Assembly (NCBI GenBank): GCA_900317515.1
Contig: ONHA01000010.1
Span: forward strand, 28,309 to 92,308
Source: an uncultured Eubacteriales bacterium
Lineage (GTDB): Bacteria > Bacillota > Clostridia > Lachnospirales > Lachnospiraceae
Reading direction: 5' to 3'
DNA: 64,000 bases
Position numbers and translations under genes: made by a program. The notes under the pieces were generated by a model, which ran no database searches, was not told the origin of the DNA, and saw nothing but the letters and a program-made list of their open reading frames with translations. Shown in pieces: positions 18,064 to 26,064 of the stretch. Position 1 is the stretch's first letter; each line of letters begins with the position of its first letter.

Positions 18064-20484
18064 TTATGCTCTCAGTGTGATATTCATTCTCTCAAGACCG
18101 TTCAGGATCTTGTTCATCGCGGAGGTGATCTCAGCCTCCTCCATCGTCTTGTCCGGATGACGGAAGACAAGGCTGTAGGCCATGGACTTGAAGCCCTTCA
18201 TGATCGGAGCGCCCTCGTAGATGTCGAAGAGGCTGTAGCTCTCGAGGATCTTGCCGCCGCGTTGGGCGATGATCTTCTCGATCTCGGCCGCCGTCACCTC
18301 GTGGGGGACGATCATGGAGATGTCGCGCGTCACAGCCGGATACTTCGCGATGCCGGTGTACTTGCGGTCGAAGGTTGCGAACGGAATCACCGCCGGCATA
18401 TCGAGAACCGCGATATAGGCGCGGTCGCCGATGCCGTAGTTCCTGCGGACAAGCGGATGCACCTCGCCGATCTCGCCGATGCGGACCCCGTCATAGAAGA
18501 TCTGCGCCTGGCGGCCCGGATGCATGTAGTTCTTAAGCTCCGTCTTGGAATACTCCGGCTTTTTCGCCATGCCGAGCTTCCTCATGAGAAGCTCCACAAC
18601 GCCCTTCATGTCAAAGAAATCGCCTTCGCCGTACATGCCGAATGTGAACTGCATGCGCTCGTCCGGAAGCTCGGTGAGCGGCAGGCTCTTTGCAATATAG
18701 ATGTTGCCGTGCTCGTAGAGGCGGACATTCTTGTTGCGGCGGTTGTAGTTGGTCGCAAGGGAGGTCAGCATGCCGTTAAGCGGCGTCGTGCGCATGATTG
18801 AGAAATCCTCGCCGAGCGGGTTTGCGATCTCGATCGCGTTCCGAAGCGCGTCATCCTCCGCGATCATGAGCTTGTCAAATGCCTTTCTCGACTCAAACGA
18901 GTAGCAGTAAGCCTGGGAGAAGCCGCAGTCCTCAGCAACGTCGCGGGCCAGAGCCAGTACGCGCATGTCAAACTGAAGCTTGCCGGCGGTCGCCGCACCG
19001 GACGGAAGGCTTGTCGGGATCTTGTCATACCCGAAGAAGCGGGCGACTTCCTCGGCAAGGTCGCAGGTGCGGAGAACATCCTGACGCCAGGTCGGGACGA
19101 TGATGACATTTTTCTTCTCGTCGTACTGAAGATCGACCTTCTTAAAGATGTCGAGCATCATATCTCCGGAAAATGAAGATCCGAGCAGCGCATTGATCTT
19201 CGCCGGCTCGAACGGAACCTCGCGCGGCTCCCACTTCTCGTCATAGACATCAACGATGCCTCCGACGACTTCGCCCGCGCCGAACTCTTCCATGAGCTCG
19301 CAGGCGCGGTTGACAGCCAGTTCGGCCGTGTTCGGGTCGAGACCCTTGTCGAACTTCTGGGAGGCGTCCGTCTGGAGGCCGATACGCTTGGAGGACAGGC
19401 GGATGTTGGTGCCGTTGAAGTTAGCCGCCTCAAAGAGGACCGTCTTGACGGAATCCGTGATCATGGAGTTCTCGCCGCCCATGATGCCGCCGATGCCGAC
19501 CGGCTTCTCGGCGTCGTTGATCATGATGACGTCGTGGTCCAGCTTTCTGACCTGGCCGTCCAGAGTCGTGAACTCCTGACCGTCCTCGGCGCGCTTGACG
19601 ATGATCTTGTGGCCGGCGATCAGATCGTAGTCATAGGAGTGCATCGGCTGGCCGTACTCTTCCATGACATAGTTCGTGATGTCGACGACGTTGTTGATCG
19701 GGCGGATCCCATTGGAAGCCAGGGCTCTCTGCATCCACTTCGGGGAGGGTCCGAGCTTGACATTTTTCACGACGCGGGCGGTAAAGCGCGGGCAGAGATC
19801 CTTGTCGACGACCTCGACGCTGACATAGTCGGAGGCCTTCTCGTCGTTGCCGGTCTTTTTGATCAACGGCTCATGGAACTCCTTGCCGAAGGTCGCGGCC
19901 GCCTCGCGGGCGATGCCGATGACGCTGTAGCAGTCCACGCGGTTGGATGTGATCTCATACTCGATGATCGCATCGTGGAGGCCTAAGAGCTCGATCGCGT
20001 CCGCACCGACTTCCGTATCCTCCGGGAAGACATAGATGCCGTATTCCGGCGCTTCCGGATACATCTCGTGGGAGGAGCCGAGCTCCTCGATGGAGCAGAT
20101 CATGCCGTGGGATTCCACGCCGCGGAGCTTGCCGGCCTTGATCTCAATGCCGCCGACGGTCTTGTCGCCGTCCCTCCCGCCTGCCACTCTGCCGCCCTCG
20201 AGGACGACCGGGACCTTCTGGCCTGCCGCAACGTTCGGAGCGCCGCAGACGATCTGCAGGGGCTCGCCTTTGCCGACGTTGACCGTGCAGATGTGCAGGT
20301 GATCCGAGTTCGGATGCGGCTCGCAGGTTAAAACCTCACCTACGACGATATCCTTGAGGTCGCGGTCCAGCTCCTCGAAATTTTCTACCTTCGTGCCGGA
20401 CATCGTCATTGCGTCCGCGTACTCGCGGGCCGTGACGTCAAGGTCCGGAACATATTTTTTAATCCAGGAAAGTGATGTATTCAT
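18064..20484 (-). CDS. pheT: Phenylalanyl-tRNA synthetase beta subunit
   Basis: The 806-residue protein has full length. The order is an N-terminal tRNA-binding EMAP-like domain (about residues 39-150, LTCEPHPNSDHLHIC), B3/B4 editing domain, B5 domain, the core class II-like region and a C-terminal ferredoxin-fold anticodon-binding domain (from about 715, KYPAVTRDISMIV). With PheS it forms the alpha2-beta2 enzyme that charges tRNA-Phe. It starts 18 bases after the pheS stop. Its ATG at 20484 has a modest AGGGGGATACAG site. Confidence 0.97.
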   Translation of the reverse strand: MNTSLSWIKKYVPDLDVTAREYADAMTMSGTKVENFEELDRDLKDIVVGEVLTCEPHPNSDHLHICTVNVGKGEPLQIVCGAPNVAAGQKVPVVLEGGRVAGGRDGDKTVGGIEIKAGKLRGVESHGMICSIEELGSSHEMYPEAPEYGIYVFPEDTEVGADAIELLGLHDAIIEYEITSNRVDCYSVIGIAREAAATFGKEFHEPLIKKTGNDEKASDYVSVEVVDKDLCPRFTARVVKNVKLGPSPKWMQRALASNGIRPINNVVDITNYVMEEYGQPMHSYDYDLIAGHKIIVKRAEDGQEFTTLDGQVRKLDHDVIMINDAEKPVGIGGIMGGENSMITDSVKTVLFEAANFNGTNIRLSSKRIGLQTDASQKFDKGLDPNTAELAVNRACELMEEFGAGEVVGGIVDVYDEKWEPREVPFEPAKINALLGSSFSGDMMLDIFKKVDLQYDEKKNVIIVPTWRQDVLRTCDLAEEVARFFGYDKIPTSLPSGAATAGKLQFDMRVLALARDVAEDCGFSQAYCYSFESRKAFDKLMIAEDDALRNAIEIANPLGEDFSIMRTTPLNGMLTSLATNYNRRNKNVRLYEHGNIYIAKSLPLTELPDERMQFTFGMYGEGDFFDMKGVVELLMRKLGMAKKPEYSKTELKNYMHPGRQAQIFYDGVRIGEIGEVHPLVRRNYGIGDRAYIAVLDMPAVIPFATFDRKYTGIAKYPAVTRDISMIVPHEVTAAEIEKIIAQRGGKILESYSLFDIYEGAPIMKGFKSMAYSLVFRHPDKTMEEAEITSAMNKILNGLERMNITLRA

Positions 20485-20502
20485 AAAAACTGTATCCCCC
20501 TA

Positions 20503-21531
20503 TCAGAACTGGCTAAGGAAGCGGTCGTCATTTTCATAGAGAAGCCGCATGTCATCGATCTCGTACTTGAGGAGCGCGATGCGCTCGAGGCCCACACCGA
20601 ACGCAAAGCCGGTGTAGACTTCCGGGTCGATCCCGCACATCTCGAGGACGTGAGGATGGACCATGCCGCAGCCCAGGATCTCGATCCAGCCGGAGCCCTT
20701 GCAGAAACGGCAGCCCTTGCCGCCGCACTTGAAGCAGGAGACGTCAACCTCTGCCGACGGCTCCGTGAACGGGAAATGATGCGGGCGGAACTTTGTCTTC
20801 GTCTCCGGGCCGAAGAGCTCCTTCGCGAAGACGTCCAGCGTACCCTTAAGGTCGGCCATCGTGACGTTCTTGTCGATGACAAGACCTTCGATCTGGTGGA
20901 AGGACGGCGAATGCGTTGCGTCCACCTCGTCAGAGCGGAACACGCGTCCCGGGGAGATCATGCGGATCGGCAGCTTGCCTTTCTCCATGACACGGGCCTG
21001 TACTGGTGAAGTCTGCGTGCGCAGAAGGATGTCTTTCGTGATATAGAAGGTATCCTGCTCATCCTTTGCCGGATGGTTGGCCGGAATATTCAGCTTTGTG
21101 AAGTTGTAATCGTCATATTCGATTTCGGGGCCCTCGATGACCTCATAGCCCATGCCGATGAAGATGCGCTCTACTTCCTCGAGAGCGATCGTGTTCGGGT
21201 GGCGGTGGCCGATGAATTTCATTTTGGCCGGCAGAGTGACGTCGATCTCCTCCTCCGCAAGCTCTTTCTGCATCTTAAGGGCATCGAGACGCTTCCTGGT
21301 CTCCTCCATCTTCTCCTCGATCGCAAAGCGGGCGTCGTTGACCCACTTGCCGACCTTGGGCCGGTCTTCCGGCGCTACGTCCTTCATGGATTTGAGAACG
21401 GCCGTAAGCGAACCTTTTTTACCCAAAAAAGCGACGCGCACGTCGTTGAGAACATCAAGCCCGCTGGCTTCGTTCATCTCGGCGATCGCTTTTTCCTGGA
21501 TCTCTTTTACTTTTTCCTGAATGTCAATCAT
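20503..21531 (-). CDS. pheS: Phenylalanyl-tRNA synthetase alpha subunit
   Basis: The 342-residue protein has an N-terminal coiled-coil arm (MIDIQEKVKEIQEKAIAEM), the class II motif 2 region with FRSDEVDATHSPSFHQIEGLV, and motif 3 GFAFGVGLERIALLKYEIDD near the C-terminus. The start at 21531 is chosen because GGAGG sits 6 bases upstream; a longer frame starts at 21546 but puts that site inside the gene. It is first in the pheST operon. No T-box leader is seen between the promoter and the gene. Confidence 0.97.
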   Translation of the reverse strand: MIDIQEKVKEIQEKAIAEMNEASGLDVLNDVRVAFLGKKGSLTAVLKSMKDVAPEDRPKVGKWVNDARFAIEEKMEETRKRLDALKMQKELAEEEIDVTLPAKMKFIGHRHPNTIALEEVERIFIGMGYEVIEGPEIEYDDYNFTKLNIPANHPAKDEQDTFYITKDILLRTQTSPVQARVMEKGKLPIRMISPGRVFRSDEVDATHSPSFHQIEGLVIDKNVTMADLKGTLDVFAKELFGPETKTKFRPHHFPFTEPSAEVDVSCFKCGGKGCRFCKGSGWIEILGCGMVHPHVLEMCGIDPEVYTGFAFGVGLERIALLKYEIDDMRLLYENDDRFLSQF

Positions 21532-21579
21532 AATTGCCTCCGACAAAACATTTCATACGAGTGTAGATACACAAATGAT

Positions 21580-21608
21580 AGTTTAATCTTTCAGGCGCAA
21601 AATGTCAA
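21580..21608 (-). promoter_or_regulatory. Promoter of pheST
   Basis: On the minus strand TTGACA (21608-21603) and TAAACT (21585-21580) are separated by 17 bases, about 45 bases before the pheS start. The short leader leaves no room for a T-box. Confidence 0.75.
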
Positions 21609-21628
21609 AAGATATATGCCTGAAAATG

Positions 21629-21660
21629 AAAAAAAGCCTGCCCCGATGACCGGAACAGGC
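21629..21660 (-). terminator. Terminator of galM
   Basis: A stem of about 10 bp (arms at 21636-21646 and 21650-21660, with two G-T pairs) is followed on the minus strand by seven T residues. Confidence 0.85.
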
Positions 21661-21675
21661 CTTCATTTACCGCGT

Positions 21676-22713
21676 TTATGCCTCAAACTTATAAATCGTC
21701 TTTGTGAGATACTTCTCTCCCGCCTTTAAGATCGGAGATTCAAACTGCGGAAGATTCAGGGCATCCGGCACATACTGGGTCTCGAGCGCGACACCGCCGT
21801 ACCTGACATACTGTGCGCCGCCTTTGCCCGGCTCCTTCGTATCGAGGCAGTTGCCCGTGTAGAGCTGGATAGCCGGAAGGTCCGAGCAGACCGTCATGGT
21901 GATTCCGCTCTTTTCGCCTTTAAGGACCGCATGGACGCGCATTCCCTCGCCGTCGATCATGAAATTGTGGTCGTAGCCGGAGCCGATGGTGAGCTGTTCA
22001 TTTTCCGTATGAAGCTCCTTGCCGATCTCCTTGAACTCCCGGAAATCAAAGGGTGTTCCCTCGACCGGGACGACCTCGCCGCTCGGCGTCTGGTTCGGAA
22101 GAAGCGGTGTGTAATTGACTGCATTCAGCTTGAGGAGATGCTTTTCCACGGAGCCTTCTCCGTGGCCGTCCAGGTTCCAGTAGGCGTGGTTCGTCATGTT
22201 CATGACGGTATCCTTGTCGGATTCGCAGTCGTAGGAAAGCTCCATCGCGTTGTCCTCGGTGAGGGTGTAGGTGACGGAGCAGACCGCGTGTCCCGGGAAT
22301 CCCTGGTCGCCGTCCGGGCTGTCGATCGTGAATTTGACCGCGTTCTCCCCGACGATCTCCCCTTTGAACATGCGGATGTGGAATCCGTCAGGCATGCTGT
22401 GGAGGTTGTTGATGCCGTCGTTCAGGAAAAGCTGATACGTAACGCCGTCGATCTCAAATGTTCCGTTCTTGATGCGGTTTGCATGGCGTCCGATCGTGCC
22501 GCCGAAGCAGTTCATGCCCTCCGCATAGGGCTCCACCGTATCGTAGCCGAGTGTGACATCGATCATCTTCCCGTCCTTGTCGGGGACAATGGCGCTCTGA
22601 AGGATCGCACCGAGATCGAGGACCTGAAGCTCCATGCCGGCCGCGTTCTTGATCGTATATTTGCTGACAGAAGTCCCGTCGCTTAATTTCCCGAATTCGC
22701 TGACTGTAACCAT
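21676..22713 (-). CDS. galM: Aldose 1-epimerase (mutarotase)
   Basis: The 345-residue protein has the GalM beta-sandwich signatures: GRHANRIKNGTFEIDG near residues 74-89, TNHAYWNLDGHG with the catalytic His, and a C-terminal GGVALETQYVPDALN with the catalytic Glu. It interconverts alpha and beta anomers of galactose or glucose. The ATG at 22713 is chosen, since GGAGG at 22721-22725 lies 7 bases away; a TTG at 22719 is too close to the site. It follows the non-coding RNA and that RNA's terminator. No galK or galT is adjacent. Confidence 0.94.
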   Translation of the reverse strand: MVTVSEFGKLSDGTSVSKYTIKNAAGMELQVLDLGAILQSAIVPDKDGKMIDVTLGYDTVEPYAEGMNCFGGTIGRHANRIKNGTFEIDGVTYQLFLNDGINNLHSMPDGFHIRMFKGEIVGENAVKFTIDSPDGDQGFPGHAVCSVTYTLTEDNAMELSYDCESDKDTVMNMTNHAYWNLDGHGEGSVEKHLLKLNAVNYTPLLPNQTPSGEVVPVEGTPFDFREFKEIGKELHTENEQLTIGSGYDHNFMIDGEGMRVHAVLKGEKSGITMTVCSDLPAIQLYTGNCLDTKEPGKGGAQYVRYGGVALETQYVPDALNLPQFESPILKAGEKYLTKTIYKFEA

Positions 22714-22736
22714 ATCCAAACCTCCTCACATTTTAC

Positions 22737-22777
22737 AAAACGGCGGACCCACGATGTCCCCATCGTGCCATCCGCCG
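22737..22777 (-). terminator. Terminator of the non-coding RNA
   Basis: A long nested hairpin (outer arms CGGCGGA at 22741-22747 and TCCGCCG at 22771-22777, inner arms around 22751-22757 and 22761-22767) is followed on the minus strand by TTTT. Confidence 0.85.
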
Positions 22778-22970
22778 TGATTATTTTCGTGTTCCCGGAA
22801 TGCCGTACCTATAGAAACTGACGCCTAGCCTATGCCAGGTGGGTAACCGCACCTGCTACGCTGCCTTCCTCCGGTAGTTGCTTGAGGCCTGACATTGTAA
22901 ACCGGATGTAGGAATCCCTTTAATCAAAATGTAGGTTCAGCAAAAACAGGAAATCGCACATTCCCGGAAC
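22741..22970 (-). ncRNA. Structured non-coding RNA, identity unresolved (SRP-RNA-like motif)
   Basis: An independent transcript is indicated by a strong promoter at 22999-22972 and a terminator at 22737-22777, with no open frame between. The putative 5' end (22970-22959) pairs with 22802-22791 in 11 of 12 positions, closing a molecule of about 180 nt. Inside is a perfect 6-bp hairpin (22836-22841 with 22850-22855). It also has GTCAGG (22893-22888) followed later by CCGGAGGAAGGCAGC, which matches 12 of 15 bases of the SRP-RNA domain IV core CCGGAAGGAAGCAGC. However, about 13 extra bases separate the two halves and the GGAA tetraloop is absent. SRP RNA (ffs), a raiA-type RNA or another clostridial structured RNA are possible. 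The gene is well supported; its name is not. Confidence 0.7.
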
Positions 22971-22971
22971 A

Positions 22972-22999
22972 ATTATATTATACAATTACCGGCGGTCAA
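22972..22999 (-). promoter_or_regulatory. Promoter of the non-coding RNA
   Basis: On the minus strand TTGACC (22999-22994) and TATAAT (22977-22972) are separated by 16 bases. The predicted start is near 22966-22970, matching the first base of the terminal helix. Confidence 0.8.
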
Positions 23000-23024
23000 T
23001 GTAAAGTCCCTGTTAAATGATTTC

Positions 23025-24410
23025 TCAGGCTTCGTAGCCTCTGTCCTTGATCACCTGGATCACTTCGTTGACGAGCGTCTCGCAGGTCTCGTGATCGGCG
23101 GCCTCCACCATGACGCGGACGACCGGCTCCGTGCCGGACTCGCGGACCAGGATGCGGCCCGTAAACCCGAGCTTCTCCTCGACAGCCTTGACGGCCTTCC
23201 TCACTTCCGGATCCGCCTGTGCGGCAGCCTTGTCCGTCACGCGGATATTGGTGAGCTGCTGCGGGTAAATGACAAGCGGAGCAGCCAGCTTGGAGAGCTT
23301 GGTCTTCTTGGCCAGCATGACTTCCATCATCTTAAGGCTGGTCAGGATGCCGTCGCCGGTGGACGCATATTTCGTGAAAATGATATGGCCGGACTGTTCG
23401 CCGCCGATCCTGCAGCCGTTGTCCTTCATATACTCGTAGACATACTTGTCGCCGACCTTGGTCTTCGCGTAGCCGATGCCGACCTCATCGAATGCCTTGT
23501 AGAGGCCGAAGTTGCTCATGACCGTCGTGACAACGGTGTTGTTCACGAGCTTGCCGCGCTCTTTCATGTATTTTCCGTAGATGTAGAGGATGTGGTCGCC
23601 GTTCACGACGTTGCCCAGCTCATCCACGCAGAGGCAGCGATCCGCATCGCCGTCATAGGCGAATCCGACATCGCAGCGGTTCTCGACGACATACTTCTGC
23701 AGGCCCTCGATGTGGGTAGATCCGGCATTTGTGTTGATGTTGAGTCCGTTCGGATGAGCGTTGATCACGTAGGTCTCAGCGCCGAGCGCGTCGAACACAG
23801 ACTTGGCGATGCTCCAGGCCGCGCCGTTTGCGCAGTCGAGGGCGACCTTCACGCCCTTGAAGGAGTACATGCCGAGAGAGATGAGGTAGCCGATGTAGCG
23901 GTTGCGGCCGGAGACATAGTCGATAGTCGTGCCGATCTTATCGTCATGGGCGAACGGAATCTCCGTGAGGACCTGATCAAAGATGTGAACCTCGCCGTCC
24001 AGATACTGCTCGACATAGTCGATCGTCTCCTCATCCATCTTCTCGCCCTGACCGTTGATCAGCTTGATGCCGTTGTCATAGTAGGGATTGTGGGATGCCG
24101 AGATCATGATGCCGCAGTCAAAGCGGTCGACGCGGGCCACATAGGCGACCGACGGGGTCGTCGTGACGTGAAGCAGATAGGCATCCGCCCCGCTTGCGAC
24201 CAGTCCTGCCGTGATCGCGTACTCAAACATGTAGGACGACCGACGGGTGTCCTTGCCGATGACGATGCGGGCCGGCTCATTTACTCCGTCGCGCTTTTTA
24301 AGTTCCGTATAGTACCAGCCTAAGAAACGGCCTACCTTATAGGCATGATCAGCCGTAAGGTTTTCATTTGCCTTTCCTCTGAAGCCGTCTGTGCCAAAAT
24401 ATTTTCCCAT
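23025..24410 (-). CDS. glmM: Phosphoglucosamine mutase
   Basis: The 461-residue alpha-D-phosphohexomutase starts with GKYFGTDGFRG. The active-site phosphoserine motif is ISASHNPYYDNGIK near residues 102-115, the metal loop AYDGDADR is near 250, and the C-terminal phosphate-binding RESGTEPVVRVM is near 425-436. It converts glucosamine-6-phosphate to the 1-phosphate for peptidoglycan precursors. The start at 24410 is chosen because a GGAGGAG site lies 6 bases upstream; a longer frame to 24434 would bury it. glmS is not adjacent and no glmS ribozyme was found. Confidence 0.95.
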   Translation of the reverse strand: MGKYFGTDGFRGKANENLTADHAYKVGRFLGWYYTELKKRDGVNEPARIVIGKDTRRSSYMFEYAITAGLVASGADAYLLHVTTTPSVAYVARVDRFDCGIMISASHNPYYDNGIKLINGQGEKMDEETIDYVEQYLDGEVHIFDQVLTEIPFAHDDKIGTTIDYVSGRNRYIGYLISLGMYSFKGVKVALDCANGAAWSIAKSVFDALGAETYVINAHPNGLNINTNAGSTHIEGLQKYVVENRCDVGFAYDGDADRCLCVDELGNVVNGDHILYIYGKYMKERGKLVNNTVVTTVMSNFGLYKAFDEVGIGYAKTKVGDKYVYEYMKDNGCRIGGEQSGHIIFTKYASTGDGILTSLKMMEVMLAKKTKLSKLAAPLVIYPQQLTNIRVTDKAAAQADPEVRKAVKAVEEKLGFTGRILVRESGTEPVVRVMVEAADHETCETLVNEVIQVIKDRGYEA

Positions 24411-24462
24411 AAGTAACTCCTCCTTTAAAGCCAAAATAAAACATTGAAAATTTTACCATAAT

Positions 24463-24506
24463 AAAGCCGCCAAAACAATAATTTTTAAAAATTATTGCTC
24501 TGACGG
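24463..24506 (-). terminator. Palindromic terminator after the acyl-CoA synthetase gene
   Basis: A perfect 22-base palindrome (24476-24497) is nested in outer GCCG/CGGC arms. It lies just after the stop at 24515. Confidence 0.6.
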
Positions 24507-24514
24507 CCTATAAA

Positions 24515-26029
24515 TCAATGTACCGTGTCTCTCTTGATCTTTCTGGTCGTGCTCTTGATGAAGGGCTCCTTGCGGATAATGACTTTCACGATCCGCTTGT
24601 AGGGAGGCTGCGTGCGGTTGTATTTGTCGATGACCGCATTGATCTCCTTCTCCGTTTTGTCATCCTTCCATTTTTTGATGACGTCCTGGTCCGGATAGAT
24701 ATGCGCGGCAAGACCGTTCGCCGTTCCCTGGATGACGATGTCGCCGATGACCGGGTTCAGGGCGAGTTTTCCTTCGAGTTCCTCCGGGGAGACATTCTCA
24801 CCGTTCGAGAGGATAATGAGATTCTTCCTGCGGCCGGTGATGTACAGGAATCCGTCCTCGTCCAGCTTTCCGAGGTCGCCGGTGTGGAGCCAGCCGTCCG
24901 CATCGAGGGCCTCCGCGGTCTCCTCCGGCATCTTGTAATAGCCCTTCATGACGATCGGTCCGCGGACCATGATCTCCTCATCCTCGATCTTCACCTCGAT
25001 GTTTTTAAGCGGGCGTCCGCAGGAGCCTGTGCGCTTCCCGGCAAATCCGTTGAAGGAAATGACCGGCGACGTCTCCGTCATGCCGCAGCCCTGCCAGAGC
25101 TCGATGCCGTATTTCTCGAACTCATCCACATAGAAGGGGTCGAGTCTCGCACCGCCGACGATGATGACCTTTAATTTCCCGCCGAAGGCTTCCTTGGCGA
25201 CCAGCTTCTTCGGAAGAAGCGGATTCAGCTTCTTAAGGCGTTTGTGGATCGTCTCGATCATCAGCGGAACCATAAGGATGTATTCCGGGGTGAAGAGCTT
25301 CATATTCTTCAAGATGTGGCCGAGACTGTCGTTGATGCAGCAGACCGCGCCGACGTCGAGAACCTTCAGCCAGTCGACCGTAAGGCAGAACGCATGATGG
25401 ATCGGCAGAACCGAGAGAAGTCTGGTTGCCTCGGGGATCGGGAAGACCATTCCGACCACGTCCGCGGCGATATTGTTCTGGGTCAGCATGACACCCTTGC
25501 TCTTTCCGGTCGTGCCGGATGTGAACATGATCGTGGAGAGATCATCCTTGTCGACACTGACACTGTCATAGTCGTAGGAGGCGGGAGCCGTAAGGCTGCC
25601 CCAGGTCGCCGCATTCCCCAGCACTTCATCCGTGAGCGTAATAATTTTCACATCGGGGCACTCTTTTGACACAAGCGTGCACAAACCTGCCTTGTCCAGA
25701 TCCGCAAATACGCAGGATACATCGGCCCGTTTGATGAGTTCCAGGATCTCCTCGTCCTGAAGCAGCGCATCGATCGGTACAGCCACGGCGCCTCCGCAGG
25801 TGATACCGAGATATGCGCTCCCCCAGTAGTAGCTGCTCTTGCCGACAAGCGCGATGTGACTCTTCGCAAAGCCCATTTCCGCGAGTGCTCCCGCGATCCT
25901 GCGCACATCGGCATCCAGTTCGGGATAGGTTTTTGTGACAACATCTCCGTTTTTGATGAAGCTGATCGCGTCAAGCTTCGGGTAATTCTTGACGGCAGTG
26001 TCAAATATCTCTCTTATTGTATCTTTCAA
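24515..26029 (-). CDS. AMP-binding acyl-CoA synthetase family protein
   Basis: The 504-residue protein has the ANL-superfamily signatures: the P-loop-like TIMFTSGTTGKSKGVML around residues 160-176, GCGMTETSPV, and LHTGDLGKLDEDGFLYITGRRKNLII with the hinge. It activates a carboxylic acid as an acyl-AMP, probably a fatty acid to acyl-CoA. The order and length fit long-chain fatty-acid CoA ligases of clostridia, but the substrate cannot be read from sequence. The start is TTG at 26029, 7 bases after GGAGG at 26037-26041; a longer GTG frame to 26068 overlaps the upstream dgt gene. Confidence 0.88.
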   Translation of the reverse strand: MKDTIREIFDTAVKNYPKLDAISFIKNGDVVTKTYPELDADVRRIAGALAEMGFAKSHIALVGKSSYYWGSAYLGITCGGAVAVPIDALLQDEEILELIKRADVSCVFADLDKAGLCTLVSKECPDVKIITLTDEVLGNAATWGSLTAPASYDYDSVSVDKDDLSTIMFTSGTTGKSKGVMLTQNNIAADVVGMVFPIPEATRLLSVLPIHHAFCLTVDWLKVLDVGAVCCINDSLGHILKNMKLFTPEYILMVPLMIETIHKRLKKLNPLLPKKLVAKEAFGGKLKVIIVGGARLDPFYVDEFEKYGIELWQGCGMTETSPVISFNGFAGKRTGSCGRPLKNIEVKIEDEEIMVRGPIVMKGYYKMPEETAEALDADGWLHTGDLGKLDEDGFLYITGRRKNLIILSNGENVSPEELEGKLALNPVIGDIVIQGTANGLAAHIYPDQDVIKKWKDDKTEKEINAVIDKYNRTQPPYKRIVKVIIRKEPFIKSTTRKIKRDTVH

Positions 26030-26064
26030 TTTTATACCTCCATGCGGGATGGGCCCGCAGTATT

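Noticed and set aside
21532-21628. T-box leader for pheST
   Set aside because: The transcript leader after the promoter is only about 45 bases, too short for a T-box and its antiterminator.
22741-22970. glmS ribozyme near glmM
   Set aside because: No glmS gene follows and the ribozyme core sequence is not present.
23091-24323. 410-codon plus-strand frame opposite glmM
   Set aside because: Shadow frame of a certain gene.
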